Shown here: one piece after another, positions 11,921 to 24,303 of the stretch
Numbering within the stretch: position 1 is the stretch's first letter
How the letters are laid out: each line of letters starts with the position of its first letter
Made by a program: the position numbers and the translations under genes
The notes under the pieces: generated by a model
Database searches by the model: none
Told to the model about the DNA's origin: nothing
Seen by the model: the letters and a program-made list of their open reading frames with translations, nothing else
Assembly (NCBI GenBank): GCA_947044365.1
Contig: OX345646.1
Span: 4,821,327 to 4,885,326 of the forward strand
DNA length: 64,000 nt
DNA from: Petrosia ficiformis
Taxonomy: Eukaryota; Porifera; Demospongiae; Haplosclerida; Petrosiidae
Direction of reading: 5' to 3'

Positions 11921-14900
11921 CTACGAGGTGTGGTTTGTAGACTCAAGATCTTTTACATCTGAAGCAATAACCTTTAGTGGACTATTTCTTACAGGTCCAC
12001 TGACATCATCAATGTCTGCATCTTGTTGGGAGTTAGTTGGACAAACTGTTAGCTGAGAAGCGCCTAGTGAACCATAGCCAGAAGTGGCTGTAGTTGTTGA
12101 GCTATAGATACTGGACTCTCGTTTAGTATTGTATAATAGAGTGGATTCTCTTTTACCAAAATAATTGTTTGGTTGTACTCTCCTCTGGTAACTTTGGCTA
12201 GAGAGAACAGAGCGACTTCGTTCACGAAAATCATCATCTTGAGACAAAACCGGTTTTATATCTGTTGGAATTTCCGATATTCTTTCGGGCAAGACGTCTG
12301 AACTTGTAGTAGTGAAAGTAATTGTATTTGGTACTTTGAAATGGGCAGGTTTGGGATTCAGAGGCGTGGTCACTGTAGTTTCGTTTTTTGTACCTTGGAA
12401 CGAGTAAGAACTACTCCTCTTACGAAATTCATGATTTTTGTGTATTGGTGAATTCAGAGGAGAGAGATCATTAATATAATAATCGTCAAACGATTCTTGA
12501 GATGTCACACCACTGTCTTCCTTCAAATGCTCTTGAACGTCCAGATTCACTGAGTATTGTAGTAGCTTGGGACAATCAGTAATAGGAAAATCCGTTGGCA
12601 CAGAATTGGGACTCGTATGATCATGAATTGGGTCTTCCTTAGATTGGATGCTACTTGTAGTATCACTTTTCAGATAATAATAAGTTGAGAGTGAACCTAC
12701 TTGACGATCTTCAGAGGCAAAGTTAAATCCTGTTTTGTGGTCGTTGACTGGTATTGATAACGCAAAGGATGGAGGAGTACTTGATGAACGATTTCTTCCA
12801 TCACCTGCAGATAAATATATAGTAACAATACCTTGATAAGGTGGGGTGTAGCGTTTGGCAATAATTCAATACATCACATACATGTACATTGCAATATTAT
12901 TCCATTGCAATAATCATATCACATGATTTTGGTCTGACAATATTATCACAATGGCAAAATATTGTCTTACTGCAATTAAATAATAGTTATAATATATGCA
13001 GTTGAAAAATACTATAATACTTAATTTTGAGCCATATACTTTCAAAACAAGGATCAAAAGTGTTTTTAAAATGAGCCTATTTTTGTTATCATAGACAGTA
13101 TCAATGTGAGTAGTTGCAATAATTGCACGTCATCTTTAGACAATAATCACAAAACTAATATTACCCAACCCTAGGGGGTGATACTGTACTTGGTATTGAT
13201 GGGATACTTTTGAACTGCACATGCACACAAGCACACTGTCTTACTATCTAATGTACAATGATATTCCATGGTCTTGTCACACAATATTGGACTCTCATGG
13301 TTGTGTATTATAAATACAAACTACACCCCCTCATACTCCCTAGATTGTATTGTGGAATGGGGGCCTTTTGGTTATTACATGATATTCCTACCTAGTAATG
13401 GCATGAGTGATTAGTGGCCTATTGGTTAAAGTGCTGGCCTGCAATTGAAAGGTTACAGGTTCAAGCCCCAATAAGTGCAAGCTTTTTTCGCCTCGGGAGT
13501 ATGAATATATTCAGCTCCGCCCTAAAAAATGAGGAGGTGTTCGTCACCACATCCTTTGAAGGTGATGTAAAGCTGTCAAGCTGGTTAATATTAGCAACTT
13601 CTGGCATTCCACCTTCCTCGTTAGCCATGTTTGGTAAAACATTTGTAGAAAAAGAAAGTAATAACAAGACCTATAAGAATTCTACAGTTACATATTTTTT
13701 TATCGTTGTACAACAGCAGTGTTCTGCCCAGGATATTTAGAGGGGTGGTTGGATTCTACTATGCATTTAGTGCTGTTTATCCAGTTTATACATAATTCTG
13801 TCACAGTAGCCTGAGAGGTGGTTAATTTATTTAAGAGTGTGGTTAATTTATCTAAGAGGTGGTTAATTCATCTGAGAGGTGGTTATTCCCAACCAGTGCC
13901 AACCAGTGTGGGCAGAACACTGCAACAGGTGTTGATAAAATACACAATTAAATTTGCTGTAAAAAATTATTGCTTAAAGAGGTACATGTAGTTCAATTCA
14001 GTGGCGAAGAAATTTGAAGGGGCTATATGAAAGTCAGTATGAATTTTTCGCTTATTAATTATTCATGAGGGGTTTGGTCATTTTCTGCACTGTGCTGAGT
14101 ACCTACCTATGAGACTATACAGAGTCTATACTCAAGTTCTACCTTTATATTATAGTCTCTTCTTTACAGTTCAAAATTATAAGCAAGTAATTGTGCTAAA
14201 ATGAAGTTTGTATTAATTAATCTGGACAATAAATTAATTAGTTATAGGAGATGCAACAAGGCCCCACCCCCCATGGATCTGCCATCGGTTCAATTCACAA
14301 AATTAGTGGGTGTAGCATGTAGCATGAAAAAGAATTGGTTCCAGATTAGGTACTTAAATTTGTTTTGAAATACCATCCAGCTAACCTATTCTTGTGTCAC
14401 CACTATCTGTAAGTGATTCTTTGTGATGGGTGCTTTTCTTTCTATTTGATTTTCGACGGAATAAATTTCTAAACATTTGAAAAGGTCTTTTCCGAGTCTT
14501 CAACTTCCCTGCTTGATCAAGACTCTTCGACTTTATTTTCTTCTCATTGATAGATGAAGAAAGGTCAACAGTTGTCTCTCCCTCAGTATCCGATGCCACA
14601 CTTTCCTTTCCAATTCTACCTCCATCAAAGGTCACAATTGGGAGTGTAGATATTTTACCATCAAATTCCTCTCCGTCCTCTGTTACAGGGAGCATTTCAT
14701 TAGAATGATGACTAGTTATACCACTAGTACTACGTTCTGAAGACGTTGAGAGAGACAGAGATCTGCGAGAATATCTCGTCTTTAAGGAGCTCAGCTTTTT
14801 ATGCTGTTCAGGGGTGGTTGGTGTATCGTTTATACAACTAGTACTACGTTCTGAAGATGTTGAGAGTGACAAAGATCTGTGGGAATTTCTCATCTTTAAG

Positions 14901-17900
14901 GAGCTCAGCTTTTTACGCTGTTCAGGGGTGGTTGGTGTATCGTCAAGGCTTAAAGAAGTTAGTGTGGATGCTGCAAAGGAGTCTAAGCTGTTCTTTGTTT
15001 CTCCTATATCAGTATTTGAATTGTACTTCACTTTCTTAGGACTTATGATGTCTGAGTGGGTGTCCTATGATGAGAAAAACTATTGATTAATTAATTATTC
15101 ATTGATTGTAAAATTTATTCATGCAGTCTTGGAAACGTACTACAGTATATCATAAGGTTAATACATGATTATACTGTAATTCAATAACTTATATGTACTA
15201 TAGTATATAGTTTAATGTCATAAGGTTAATACATGATTATACTGTAACTCATTAACTTATATGTACTATAATGTATAGTTTAATGTCATAAGGTTAATAC
15301 ATGATTATACTGTAATTCAATAACTTATACGTACTATAGTGTATAGTTTAATATCATAAGGTTAATACATGATTATACTGTAATTCAATAACTTATATGT
15401 ACTATAGTGTATAGTTTAATATCATAAGGTTAATACATGATTATACTGTAACTCAATAACTTATATGTACTATAGTGTATAGTTTAATATCATAAGGTTA
15501 ATACATGATTATACTGTAACTCAATAACTTATATGTACTATAGTGTATAGTTTAATATCATAAGGTTAATACATGATTATACTGTAATTCAATAACTTAT
15601 ATGTACTATAGTGTATAGTTTAATATCATAAGGTTAATACATGATTATACTGTAACTCAATAACTTATATGTACTATAGTGTATAGTTTAATATCATAAG
15701 GTTAATACATGATTATACTGTAACTCAATAACTTATATGTACTATAGTGTATAGTTTAATATCATAAGGTTAATACATGATTATACTGTAACTCAATAAC
15801 TTATATGTACTATAGTGTATAGTTTAATATCATAAGGTTAATACATGATTATACTGTGACTCAATAACTTATATGTACTATAGTGTATAGTTTAATATCA
15901 TAAGGTTAATACATGATTATACTGTAACTCAATAACTTATATGTACTATAGTGTATAGTTTAATATCATAAGGTTAATACATGATTATACTGTAATTCAA
16001 TAACTTATATGTACTATAGTGTATATCATAAGGTTATTACATAATTATACATACTGTAATTCAATAATGAAGCAATCAATAGAAATTTGACATAGACAAT
16101 GAAGAATGGTAAGGATAATAATAATTTGTTAATGATGCGCAAATGCCAAGAACCTGCAATGTACGCATTTATGGCTTATGAAATATAGAAGTAACCCACT
16201 AGGCCATGACTGCTCTTGACTAATAATTAACCTCACTATGAGATGACTATACCTAACTAATCGGACAATTTGGACTGTCCGTCAAAGAGATGAAAATTTC
16301 TGTAAAAAAAGGCTAATTGCTGGACAATTGGAGCACTGCTTATGAAGCTGTCCAAATGTAGATACAATACAAGTCAATACAAAGTCACCATACAGTACAG
16401 TAATTACTCAGTAGTTTCATTTCCTCACTACAGTAGTTCAACAGTAGTTTTGACAGTACTTGGTGTACTTGTCAATTGAACACCACAGTAGTGAGACAGT
16501 AATTACTATACTATACTGACAGTAGAACTAAGATAATTACTATTACTGTATGGTGGCATTTTATTGACATATATGTATACTGTACTTGTCAATTGAACAC
16601 CACAGTAGTGAGACAGTAATTACTATACTATACTGACAGTAGAACTAAGATAATTACTATTACTGTATGGTGGCATTTTATTGACATATATGTATACTGT
16701 ACTTGTCAATTGAACACCACAGTAGTGAGACAGTAATTACTATACTATACTGACAGTAGAACTAAGATAATTACTATTACTGTATGGTGACATTTTATTA
16801 ACATATACTGTACTTGTCAATTGAACACCACAGTAGTGAGACAGTAATCACTATACTATACTGACAGTAGAACTAAGATAATTACTGTTACTGTATGGTG
16901 ACATTTTATTAACATATACTGTACTTGTCAATTGAACACCACAGTAGTGAGACAGTAATTACTATACTATACTGACAGTAGAACTAAGATAATTACTGTT
17001 ACTGTATGGTGACATTTTATTAACATCTACTACACATTATCTTCTTATAAACGTTTGCTACTATGGAATCTATAATCAACATCTAGTTATGATACATAGT
17101 TACTTCAGTAATGTGTGTTCATGGTTAAGAATGTGAACTATATATAATATGATATAGTGTTAAAACTGCTCTTTACAATTTCAGTAGCTGATTTTGTTCC
17201 AAAATGATACATAATTAAATAACTGTGGCTATTTGTTATGAATGTCAATATTTGTGTTTAGAAAAGGGAGTGTTGTATTAGTAGTATGAATGTTATCCAC
17301 ACATGTTCTTTCATGTTTTTGAAATGTTTACCAAACTGTATTCAGAACAATTTATGTAGGAGGGTTTTGTACAGAAACATCATTCCTTTTAATAATAAAA
17401 TATGCTTTAGGTAAAGGCAATATTTTAGTTGCCTATAATATCTGGTATCTGAAGTATAGGCAAAACCTAAAGGTCATTCACATTCACCTTGTCCTCAGAT
17501 AAATGTTCATAACTTTAGTTTGGAATGACCAACAATTTTTTCACCTGCACCATTTTCATATAATTATCTTAAGTATCTGTATTTGCCCTATACTACTCAT
17601 GTATAGGTACCTATACAGTACCTGACTTTATTTATGAGAGCTACATGTACAATTAATTTTAATAAGGTGATAGTCAACTGTACATGTAGTTCTAAGTAGT
17701 ACTATAGTACTGCTCTGTACTGTAATCATAGTAATGTGTGAATTACCTTTACATTTGTATGTGATAGCATAGTACTAAGGTGTAATACTGTGTAGCACAT
17801 TCAAAGTGCAGTGTAATTCACTCACAAAGTACACTATAGTCAATGGAAGTACAGTGATAGTATGTAAACTTAATAATACCAGGTACTGTATACCTTAGAT

Positions 17901-20441
17901 ATACATGGTGTAGGCACCTACATGTATACATTTACCTATACCAGTACTAGTAACAACACTAATCAAGTCCTTCCAATAATCTGATTACATAAACTCAACT
18001 CACCGAATATGACGATTGTGAATTCAAGCTATATTGAGAGACAGATGTAAATGGTAACTTGTGTGAAGTGAACCGGATATCCACACACTTTCCACCAACA
18101 TTGACAGACTGAACGTCAATAACAGCCAAAGCTGCTTTGTGACTATTGACTGTCTTTAAAACTGATTGAACTAGAGCAGACGGTATCCACCATGTCATTT
18201 TAATACAACCTTCTTCAACCGATCGAAGTAGCAAGTGACATGGCTCAATTCCAGTTAGCTTAACTACGGTTGTTTTGTATATAGTGAGATCTTGTACAGT
18301 GTAATGATAATAATCTTTATTGACTTTCATTACGAATCCTTCGAAACCAGCTGGGATCTTCGAGTTGGGCATGAACTGAGGACATTCATAGATAAACTTG
18401 TGACAAAATTCATTGAGACTTAATTCGTAATCCTCGACAAGTCTACTACCATCATTGCCACCAAAATCTTCTGCAATTACCTTCACAATTTCGTAATTGA
18501 ACCACGAAGAGTATAAATGAAGTGATGTTAATAATTCTTTTATACTCTTTGCTTGAGAAATTTCAGGCATGTGTGTTGCGGACTTTAGTACAGGATGAGT
18601 GACACAACCCAAATGAAGTATTTTCATCTTAACATATTCATACGACGCATTAAGATGCTCCAGTAGATAGCAAACTTTCAACACAAAGTCACTATATTTA
18701 CGCATAATTTTCTGTGATTCTGTGACAATCTGATACTTCAATGTTTCTGCCTCTTCCCAATCTTTCTCTTCTACAGCTCTGAAATTACCCAACATTACTG
18801 GGCTATTTGATTCGTAAAAAGAAGGATAATAGCTTTGGAATACTTGGTTTTGTAAGTATGGTTCTCTTTCTTCTACAGGATAAGTTGGCAAGGAAGTGTT
18901 AAAAGGACTATATGTAAGATGATTTATAGGATATTGTGTGAAATAGAAAGCTGAAGGTGTGGGTGGAGATGGTCTGAATGGAGATGTTACTGGAGGATAA
19001 ATTCCATCTCTGTATGGATCATTACCACCTAATGATAAAACATATATGATGGTGGATGTGAAAATCAGCCATTTGTAAAATAAGAATTTTGTGAAATGCT
19101 AAATAATCTTATAAACAAACCTGTGACCTTCTGATATCTACTATCTATAGGCACAATTTTGGTAATTATTACATATATAGTATTATACTATATGTATGCA
19201 TGTATGTATAATAATTATTCTATGTATGTATATATATATAGTATTATACTATATATATACAACAAGTATGGTAACGATTTTATGTATGTACATATATAGT
19301 ATTATACATGCATGTACATGTGGTAATTTTTCATACCTTATAATTATATTCATTATTATTTTGATTTAATCACTGGTAGTATTATAATAACAATTGTTAT
19401 AACACATACAAGTACAATTGATTTTTTATTTTGCCAGAGGGGGAAATCCCAAGAATATCCCCTAAACCATTACCATCTGTCAGGACCGAATAATTAAAAA
19501 ACCCTAATGGTTTCTGACAAGGATTTAGCATCAAGTCAGGATGGATTACCGTTCAAGTGGCATAGCTCAAGCAGGAATTACTCACCTCAATTACCAGTAA
19601 CTATAATCATAAATTATATATTAATATTGTTTTTAGTTAACTATAACTAAAACTCCTTTTAGTAAGGCATTGTCACTTTTAGTTAACTAAATCAATTACA
19701 AGCCTATTGTAATAACAATTGAGCACTTTTAGTTAGTTAACTAAAACTAAAACGCTTTTAGTAAGCCTAATATTATTTTAGTTAACTAAACTAAAAGTTT
19801 GAGAAACTAGACACTATAACTAAAAGTGGTCACTATTCTCATACTAAAACAACACTTACATGTATATACTACAGAAAAACCCAGATAGCAAATATTACAC
19901 TAAAATTTTGCTGTCAATGAAAGCCTCTTAAAACCACAATTCTGCGTCCTGTGAGCCACGCTTTACCCTTTTCAGGTAAGTATGAGTGTGGAGTAATCCT
20001 GAAGGTCATCCAAGCATGACTACAATGTCACTGTTATCATTAATATTGTAAGAACTCACCTGACTCTGGCTGTGGAAGATAGGTATCGACAGGGGTTTCA
20101 GCCATCGGAAACACGATTGAGAAATCATTCGTTTCCTGTTGTTTTCCTTTCCAATCTTCGTATAATTTCAGAAGATCAGTGTGTCCTAAGTGTACATGTA
20201 CGTCATCACACTCTGTAGATTGACGCAGGGACAAGAAAAAAAGTTCTTCACTCCGCGGTCCTTTACGCTCAACAATATCTAGAGCTCTCTCTGCTTGTTT
20301 TTGTTTCGTATGTGTCTTCTCCAATAAAGTAAGTTCTTGACTCTCCTCAATTGTAAGCAAGTGATTTGCAAGGAGGTAGGGCCGTATGTTCGGTACATCT
20401 AGGTACTGGTAGAGTGAAACCCTTAAAGATTGGATGGCCAT
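11921..20441 (-). CDS. CARD-containing adaptor-like protein, 989 residues
   Basis: Exons in transcript order are 20441-20060, 19028-18004, 15064-14386 and 12804-11921; phases match and the total is 2970 bases. Residues about 5-90 look like a caspase recruitment domain: helical, with LLTIEESQELTLLEKTHTKQ and ALDIVERKGPRSEELFFLSL. Exon 2 encodes a Pro-rich linker, a helical region (about 190-330), and a second module ending in EEGCIKMTWWIPSALVQSVL. From memory, that module resembles one attached to death-fold and NLR-type proteins of sponges and cnidarians. Exons 3 and 4 are Ser/Thr-rich and probably disordered, with a basic patch (MFRNLFRRKSNRKKS). There is no NACHT, LRR or caspase domain, so it is likely an adaptor or scaffold in innate or death signalling. 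That role is inferred from the CARD. Confidence 0.8.
13405..13715 (+). mobile_element. tRNA-derived SINE
   Basis: A polymerase III A-box-like tagtggcctattgg (13412-13425) and a B-box-like ggttcaagccc (13458-13468) stand at tRNA-like spacing. They are followed by an unrelated body and a tail near 13700. It lies in intron 3 of the CARD gene, antisense to it. Confidence 0.55.
13717..13922. mobile_element. MITE with CAGTGTTCTGCCC ends
   Basis: The ends CAGTGTTCTGCCC and GGGCAGAACACTG are perfect inverted repeats. They are flanked by the direct repeat caacag (13711-13716 and 13923-13928). The interior carries gaggtggttaattta repeats. A related but degraded inverted segment lies at 36590-36765. 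It landed at the tail of the SINE. Confidence 0.75.
15140..16040. repeat. 68-base minisatellite, about 13 units
   Basis: The unit contains taaggttaatacatgatta, aataacttatatgtactata and gtgtatagtttaat. Units are head to tail with few substitutions and no spacers. The array lies in intron 2 of the CARD gene. The same unit makes a second array at 35139-35930 and occurs singly inside MITEs at 22301-22564 and 26961-27212. Confidence 0.95.
16360..17022. repeat. Array of the 111-base palindromic family
   Basis: About five core units with period 111-117 lie between element termini. The unit carries cttgtcaattgaacaccaca and actgacagtagaactaagat. It is in intron 2 of the CARD gene. Confidence 0.85.
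17455..17590. mobile_element. Fragment of the 'CTAAAGGTCATTCAC' MITE
   Basis: The terminus aaacctaaaggtcattcac and the subterminal gaccaacaattttttcacct match one half of the elements at 22301-22564 and 26961-27212. Its other half may be the array side at 15140-16040, with other repeats between. Confidence 0.5.
17615..17900. mobile_element. MITE with TACCTGACTTTA / CAGGTACTG ends
   Basis: It shares gttctaagtagtactatagt, gtgtaatactgtgtag and gtacactatagtcaatggaa with an inverted copy at 40390-40655 and a partial copy at 44025-44115. The ends are near-palindromic. Confidence 0.6.
19629..19856. mobile_element. GTGTTGTTTTAG family copy in CARD gene intron 1
   Basis: Ttagttaactataactaaaa repeats face each other, and the right end is actaaaacaacact. 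Confidence 0.6.
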
Positions 20442-21036
20442 TTGTCAAAACAGCTATATGGCTAAGCTAGCCTAACACAATCTGTGAAATAGATAGATAT
20501 GTAGTATGAAGTCCTTTTGATCCAGTTTAGTGTTTGTAAATATTGTAGAGTACTATAATTAGTCATAACAGAATCTAATAGTACCACACACAATGCTAAA
20601 GGGTATAGTTTGAGCCTATGTATTTTCATTATAGTAGTGTATTTTAATATCTAGTAATTAAATTTTATAACAATAATAATTGTAATCTTTACTAACCTTT
20701 TCTTTGCCGTCGTGATAGGAAAACAATCAATTTTGATGATTCATGCGCCACACCTGGTAAATTGTATTGCTTCCTGGAACTCTGTGTATACATTATATAC
20801 TATAGCACTGCTAAGTATTATGTATCTTAGAGATTCGGTGGGATGGGCTGTTATTCCGCATACTTGGCCAGCAAGAAGCGGAAAAGAGCATGAATAATAA
20901 CTATCCTTGAATACTGCTCTACAGTTTGGAATCCTCCTGTATCACTCTCTTCTCTGCTTGAGTCAGTTCAACACTTTGCTCTTAATCTTAAAGTGGTTTC
21001 AAAGAATTGATTGGCTTCTTATTTCTCCCTCCTCAC

Positions 21037-21362
21037 TATGGAGTGCTGTTTGTGTCAAAATTATTTTGTAGTGGAATTTATGTTAGCCTAACATATAAAT
21101 TCCACTACAAAATAATTTAACAGTTAGGTGGAATTTACTAAATCACTACCATATTAGCTACTGCATGAAATTTACTAAATATCCAGGAATTTACCAAGGT
21201 CCTGGGATCGTTAGGGATATCATCCATGTTGTTTGAGTTGATTTTTAATAAATCCCACTACGGAATGATTGTAAGTAGTGGATATTTAATAAATTTCCAC
21301 GCTGTTATGGTGATTTATTAAATTCCACTATAAAATAATTTTGACACAAACGGCACTCCATA
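21037..21362. mobile_element. Long-TIR element inside the LINE relic
   Basis: The ends are inverted repeats of about 44 bases, beginning TATGGAGTGC and ending GCACTCCATA. They are flanked by the 6-base direct repeat cctcac (21031-21036 and 21363-21368). The interior repeats ggaatttactaaat motifs. Confidence 0.8.
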
Positions 21363-21500
21363 CCTCACCAGATTTAATTGCAAGCTTGACACATTTTCTG
21401 TTCGTCATCTTTGTGCTAAACTCCTTCTTCTCTATTAAATTCACCATAATCTTTGTTTCTTTCCTAATCCTCATTTCCATTCTCAAACTAACACATCATA

Positions 21501-21735
21501 GTCACAATTAGTGTTGTTTTAGTTAACTATAACTAAAACCTCGCATTGCAGCTTATAGTTATAACTAAATTACAAGTCTATTGTAATAACTATAACTAAC
21601 TAAAATGAAAAATGGACAATAATGGCACTTTTAGTTAGTTAACTAAAACCCTTTTAGTTATTTAACTGTAACTATAACTAAATTTTGATAAACTAGTCAT
21701 ACTATAACTATAACTAAAAGTGGTCATTATTGTCA
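21501..21735. mobile_element. GTGTTGTTTTAG family copy with long flanking duplication
   Basis: The element sits between two near-perfect copies of caaactaacacatcatagtc (about 21484-21507 and 21734-21757), longer than a usual target duplication. It interrupts the LINE relic. Confidence 0.65.
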
Positions 21736-21860
21736 AACTAACACATCATAGTCACAAACATTTATCAATCTTCTTGGTACGTACTCCTTTTTTATCGTTC
21801 TTTCTTTCCCTCTACTATTTGGAACAAACTCCCTGCTGAAACTAAAGATTGTACTTTCAA

Positions 21861-23037
21861 AATTTAAATTTTTAATCCTTATTCTTAGTTATATATTTTA
21901 AGGCCTTTATATTAGCATCATGCTATTGGGTTTTTCAAAAAAATATAATAATAATAATAGGAAGTTATGAGCAATAAAATTCTAATTATACTTGTTTAGT
22001 CAAGTGAATTTACGTACATAGATCTAGAATGTGTCGAGATCAGATGTAGTTGTGTGAAATATCATGATATAATTATACCAGCGGATTATAATAACAAACA
22101 TGATACACTCCTCAAGTTTGCCCGGAGTTTATATTCACTCTCTGGAGATCTGTAGTCTGATATAATCAGATCAGCCTTTGAATTTTCTTTAACGTTAGCA
22201 TGTGAGTGTTCTTCAAGAGGACATGCCAATTTTAGAATTATTAGTACATTTTATAAATAAGCACAGTAAGAGGAGGAGTCTGTCTTGCAAGACTAGAGGA
22301 CTATAGTCTGTTCACATTCACAATGTCCTCAAAACTATGATGTAATGACTTTATATGTAATATAATGTATAGTTTAATGTCATAAGTTAATACGTGATTA
22401 TACTGTAACTCAATAATGAAGCAATAGATTGAAATTTGACATAACCAAAAAAGAACGAGAAGGACTATTATATGAAAATGGTGCAGGTAAAAAGATTGTT
22501 GAACATTCTAAACTAAAGTTGTGAACATTTTTCTGAGGTCATGGTGAACGTGAATGACCTTTAGTCAGTAGCCCTTGGTTCCATCTATGTGTAGCGAGGG
22601 TTAAGAATAACTGAAGCAGGCCCAAACTAATATTTGAAAACACATTAAATAATTAATAATGATACTCCTGTGCTTTAGTTTTCAAGTTTTAGGGGTCACA
22701 AAATTCAGTTGCTATGGTAGCAGAGTGTATAAGTCTCTGATCAGATGAAGAGGATGTTGTGCATGCATCATCGGGGTATATAACACATGCAGCCTTACTT
22801 TGCATATTCAGGCCCACTGATCATGAGATGGGTGGTGTAGTGGAGAAATACTACCACAGACACAATATGCCCTCTTATTAGCAGCAGTGTAGTAATATCA
22901 TAATTATGCACATAATGAAGTATGTGAGAAAGCATAAAAGGTCACTGGTATAAAACAAACATTGAAAGCTCATTAAATACTGTGGGTGTACCAAATTGAT
23001 GATAAGCTTGTACATTGTGTCTTACACACAAAGATTT
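21861..23037. other. Intergenic upstream of the transporter array
   Basis: It holds a complete 'CTAAAGGTCATTCAC' MITE at 22301-22564 carrying one 68-base unit. The remaining sequence shows no coding signal; the proximal promoter of the first transporter copy is presumably within 22600-23037. Confidence 0.5.
22301..22564. mobile_element. MITE that contains one 68-base satellite unit
   Basis: The ends, ctatagtctgttcacattcac and gtgaacgtgaatgacctttag, are inverted repeats. The interior contains catgtaagttaatacgtgat-like sequence equal to the 68-base unit. A second solo copy is at 26961-27212. Confidence 0.7.
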
Positions 23038-24303
23038 ATGATGCCTTCTGTTCAAATCACTCTGAGAAGGAGAGCTGTTTATATCCTGACAGTAATCCTG
23101 ATGATATGTGCAGGTACTCTCAATACTCTTTCTGCCAAATATACTAATTTACTGAAAGCAAAAGGAACGAATCCAAAAGAGGAACATTATTTTGATCATC
23201 CATTCTTCCAGACTGGTCTAATGTTTTTTGGGGAGATGCTGTGTTTATTCGCTTTTCAAGCATTAAATGCCATCCAGAAACTTACTGGAAGATGTATTTA
23301 CTCCAATAATGAAGACTTTTTAGAGAATAATATTACTCCACTCGTTTGGATTCTTCCAGCTTCATGCGATGTAATTGCCACAACAATGTTATTTATTGGA
23401 CTAAGTTGGACTTTTGCATCGAGCTATCAAATGCTTCGAGGTAGTGTCGTAATATTCACTGGTGTCTTTTCTGTGATCTTTTTGAAAGCAAAGTTACATT
23501 TACATCATTGTTTCGGTATACTTCTTGTCATGGGTGGTCTTACTTTAGTTGGAATTGGAGATTATAATTATTACGACAAAGAGGAGTCTTACAAAAAAAC
23601 TTATATACTAGCAAGTGACCTGTTAATCATCATCTCACAGATAGTTGCAGCATTCCAGAATATTATAGAAGAATACCTATTGAAGAAGTATCGAACGCCT
23701 CCTCTACAAGCTGTAGGTTGGGAAGGCTTGCTTGGATTTGCAATGGTATGTTCTATTTATATACCAATATATATGATACCCTGGCATCCACCTAGTCCCA
23801 TTGTACAAGCCATACCAAGATTTGAAGATATTACCGATGCTATTGCCATGGTTGGCTATAATTGGAGAATCCTCCTTTCGATATTTGTTTTTATTGTTAG
23901 TGTTGGAGTATTCAATGTTACTGCACTTACTGTGACTCGTACCATGAACGCAACAACATCTGTAGTCTTAGATAGCATTAGAACTGCAATGGTTTGGGGT
24001 ATATCAATTTTAATACGATTACAAACTTTAGAGCCATTTCAACCTGCCGGTTACTGTGTTCTTCTTTTAGGTACTTGTATTTATCACAATATTATATCCA
24101 TTTTACTAAAAAGGTGTAAGAAATATTTTGGAACAGATGAATTACCTTCAGAACGTAAACCGATAATAAACCAGTCTGCACCTAGTGGAATAAGTGATGA
24201 ACAGTCATCACATGAGCATTCAGAAAGAGATGAAGGACACGAACCACAAGATGATGGTGATATGACATTTCGTTATGAGCATGCTAGATATAGCAATATG
24301 TGA
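23038..24303 (+). CDS. SLC35F6-like transporter, copy 1
   Basis: This is a single-exon gene of 421 residues, starting at the ATG pair (MMPSVQ) that aligns with the other copies; an earlier ATG 14 codons upstream is less likely. It has about ten hydrophobic segments in the drug/metabolite transporter (EamA) pattern. SLC35F6 hallmarks are GTLNTLSAKYTNLL, HPFFQTGLMFFGEMLCLFAF, SSYQMLRGSVVIFTGVFSVI and PPLQAVGWEGLLGF. In vertebrates the family is found on lysosomal or mitochondrial membranes; the substrate is unsettled. The C-terminus is an acidic, hydrophilic tail ending RYSNM, as in copies 3 and 4. It belongs to a tandem group of four. Confidence 0.9.
   Translation: MMPSVQITLRRRAVYILTVILMICAGTLNTLSAKYTNLLKAKGTNPKEEHYFDHPFFQTGLMFFGEMLCLFAFQALNAIQKLTGRCIYSNNEDFLENNITPLVWILPASCDVIATTMLFIGLSWTFASSYQMLRGSVVIFTGVFSVIFLKAKLHLHHCFGILLVMGGLTLVGIGDYNYYDKEESYKKTYILASDLLIIISQIVAAFQNIIEEYLLKKYRTPPLQAVGWEGLLGFAMVCSIYIPIYMIPWHPPSPIVQAIPRFEDITDAIAMVGYNWRILLSIFVFIVSVGVFNVTALTVTRTMNATTSVVLDSIRTAMVWGISILIRLQTLEPFQPAGYCVLLLGTCIYHNIISILLKRCKKYFGTDELPSERKPIINQSAPSGISDEQSSHEHSERDEGHEPQDDGDMTFRYEHARYSNM

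Larger units (their letters stand above)
20890..21860 (+). mobile_element. Decayed non-LTR retrotransposon 3' end
   Basis: Fragments read like the end of a reverse transcriptase ORF: YCSTVWNPPVSLSSLLESVQ near 20910, a RFNCKLDTFSVRHLCAKLLL-like stretch near 21372, and FFPSTIWNKLPAETKDCTF near 21810. The pieces are separated by two inverted-repeat elements (21037-21362 and 21501-21735) and broken by stops. It is a relic, not a functional gene. Confidence 0.6.

Noticed and set aside
13414..13740. 108-residue plus-strand frame
   Set aside because: It runs through the SINE body into a MITE end; base composition and motifs are those of repeats.
15140..16040. CRISPR-like periodic repeat
   Set aside because: Units of 68 bases are directly adjacent with no unique spacers, and the sequence is in an animal intron.
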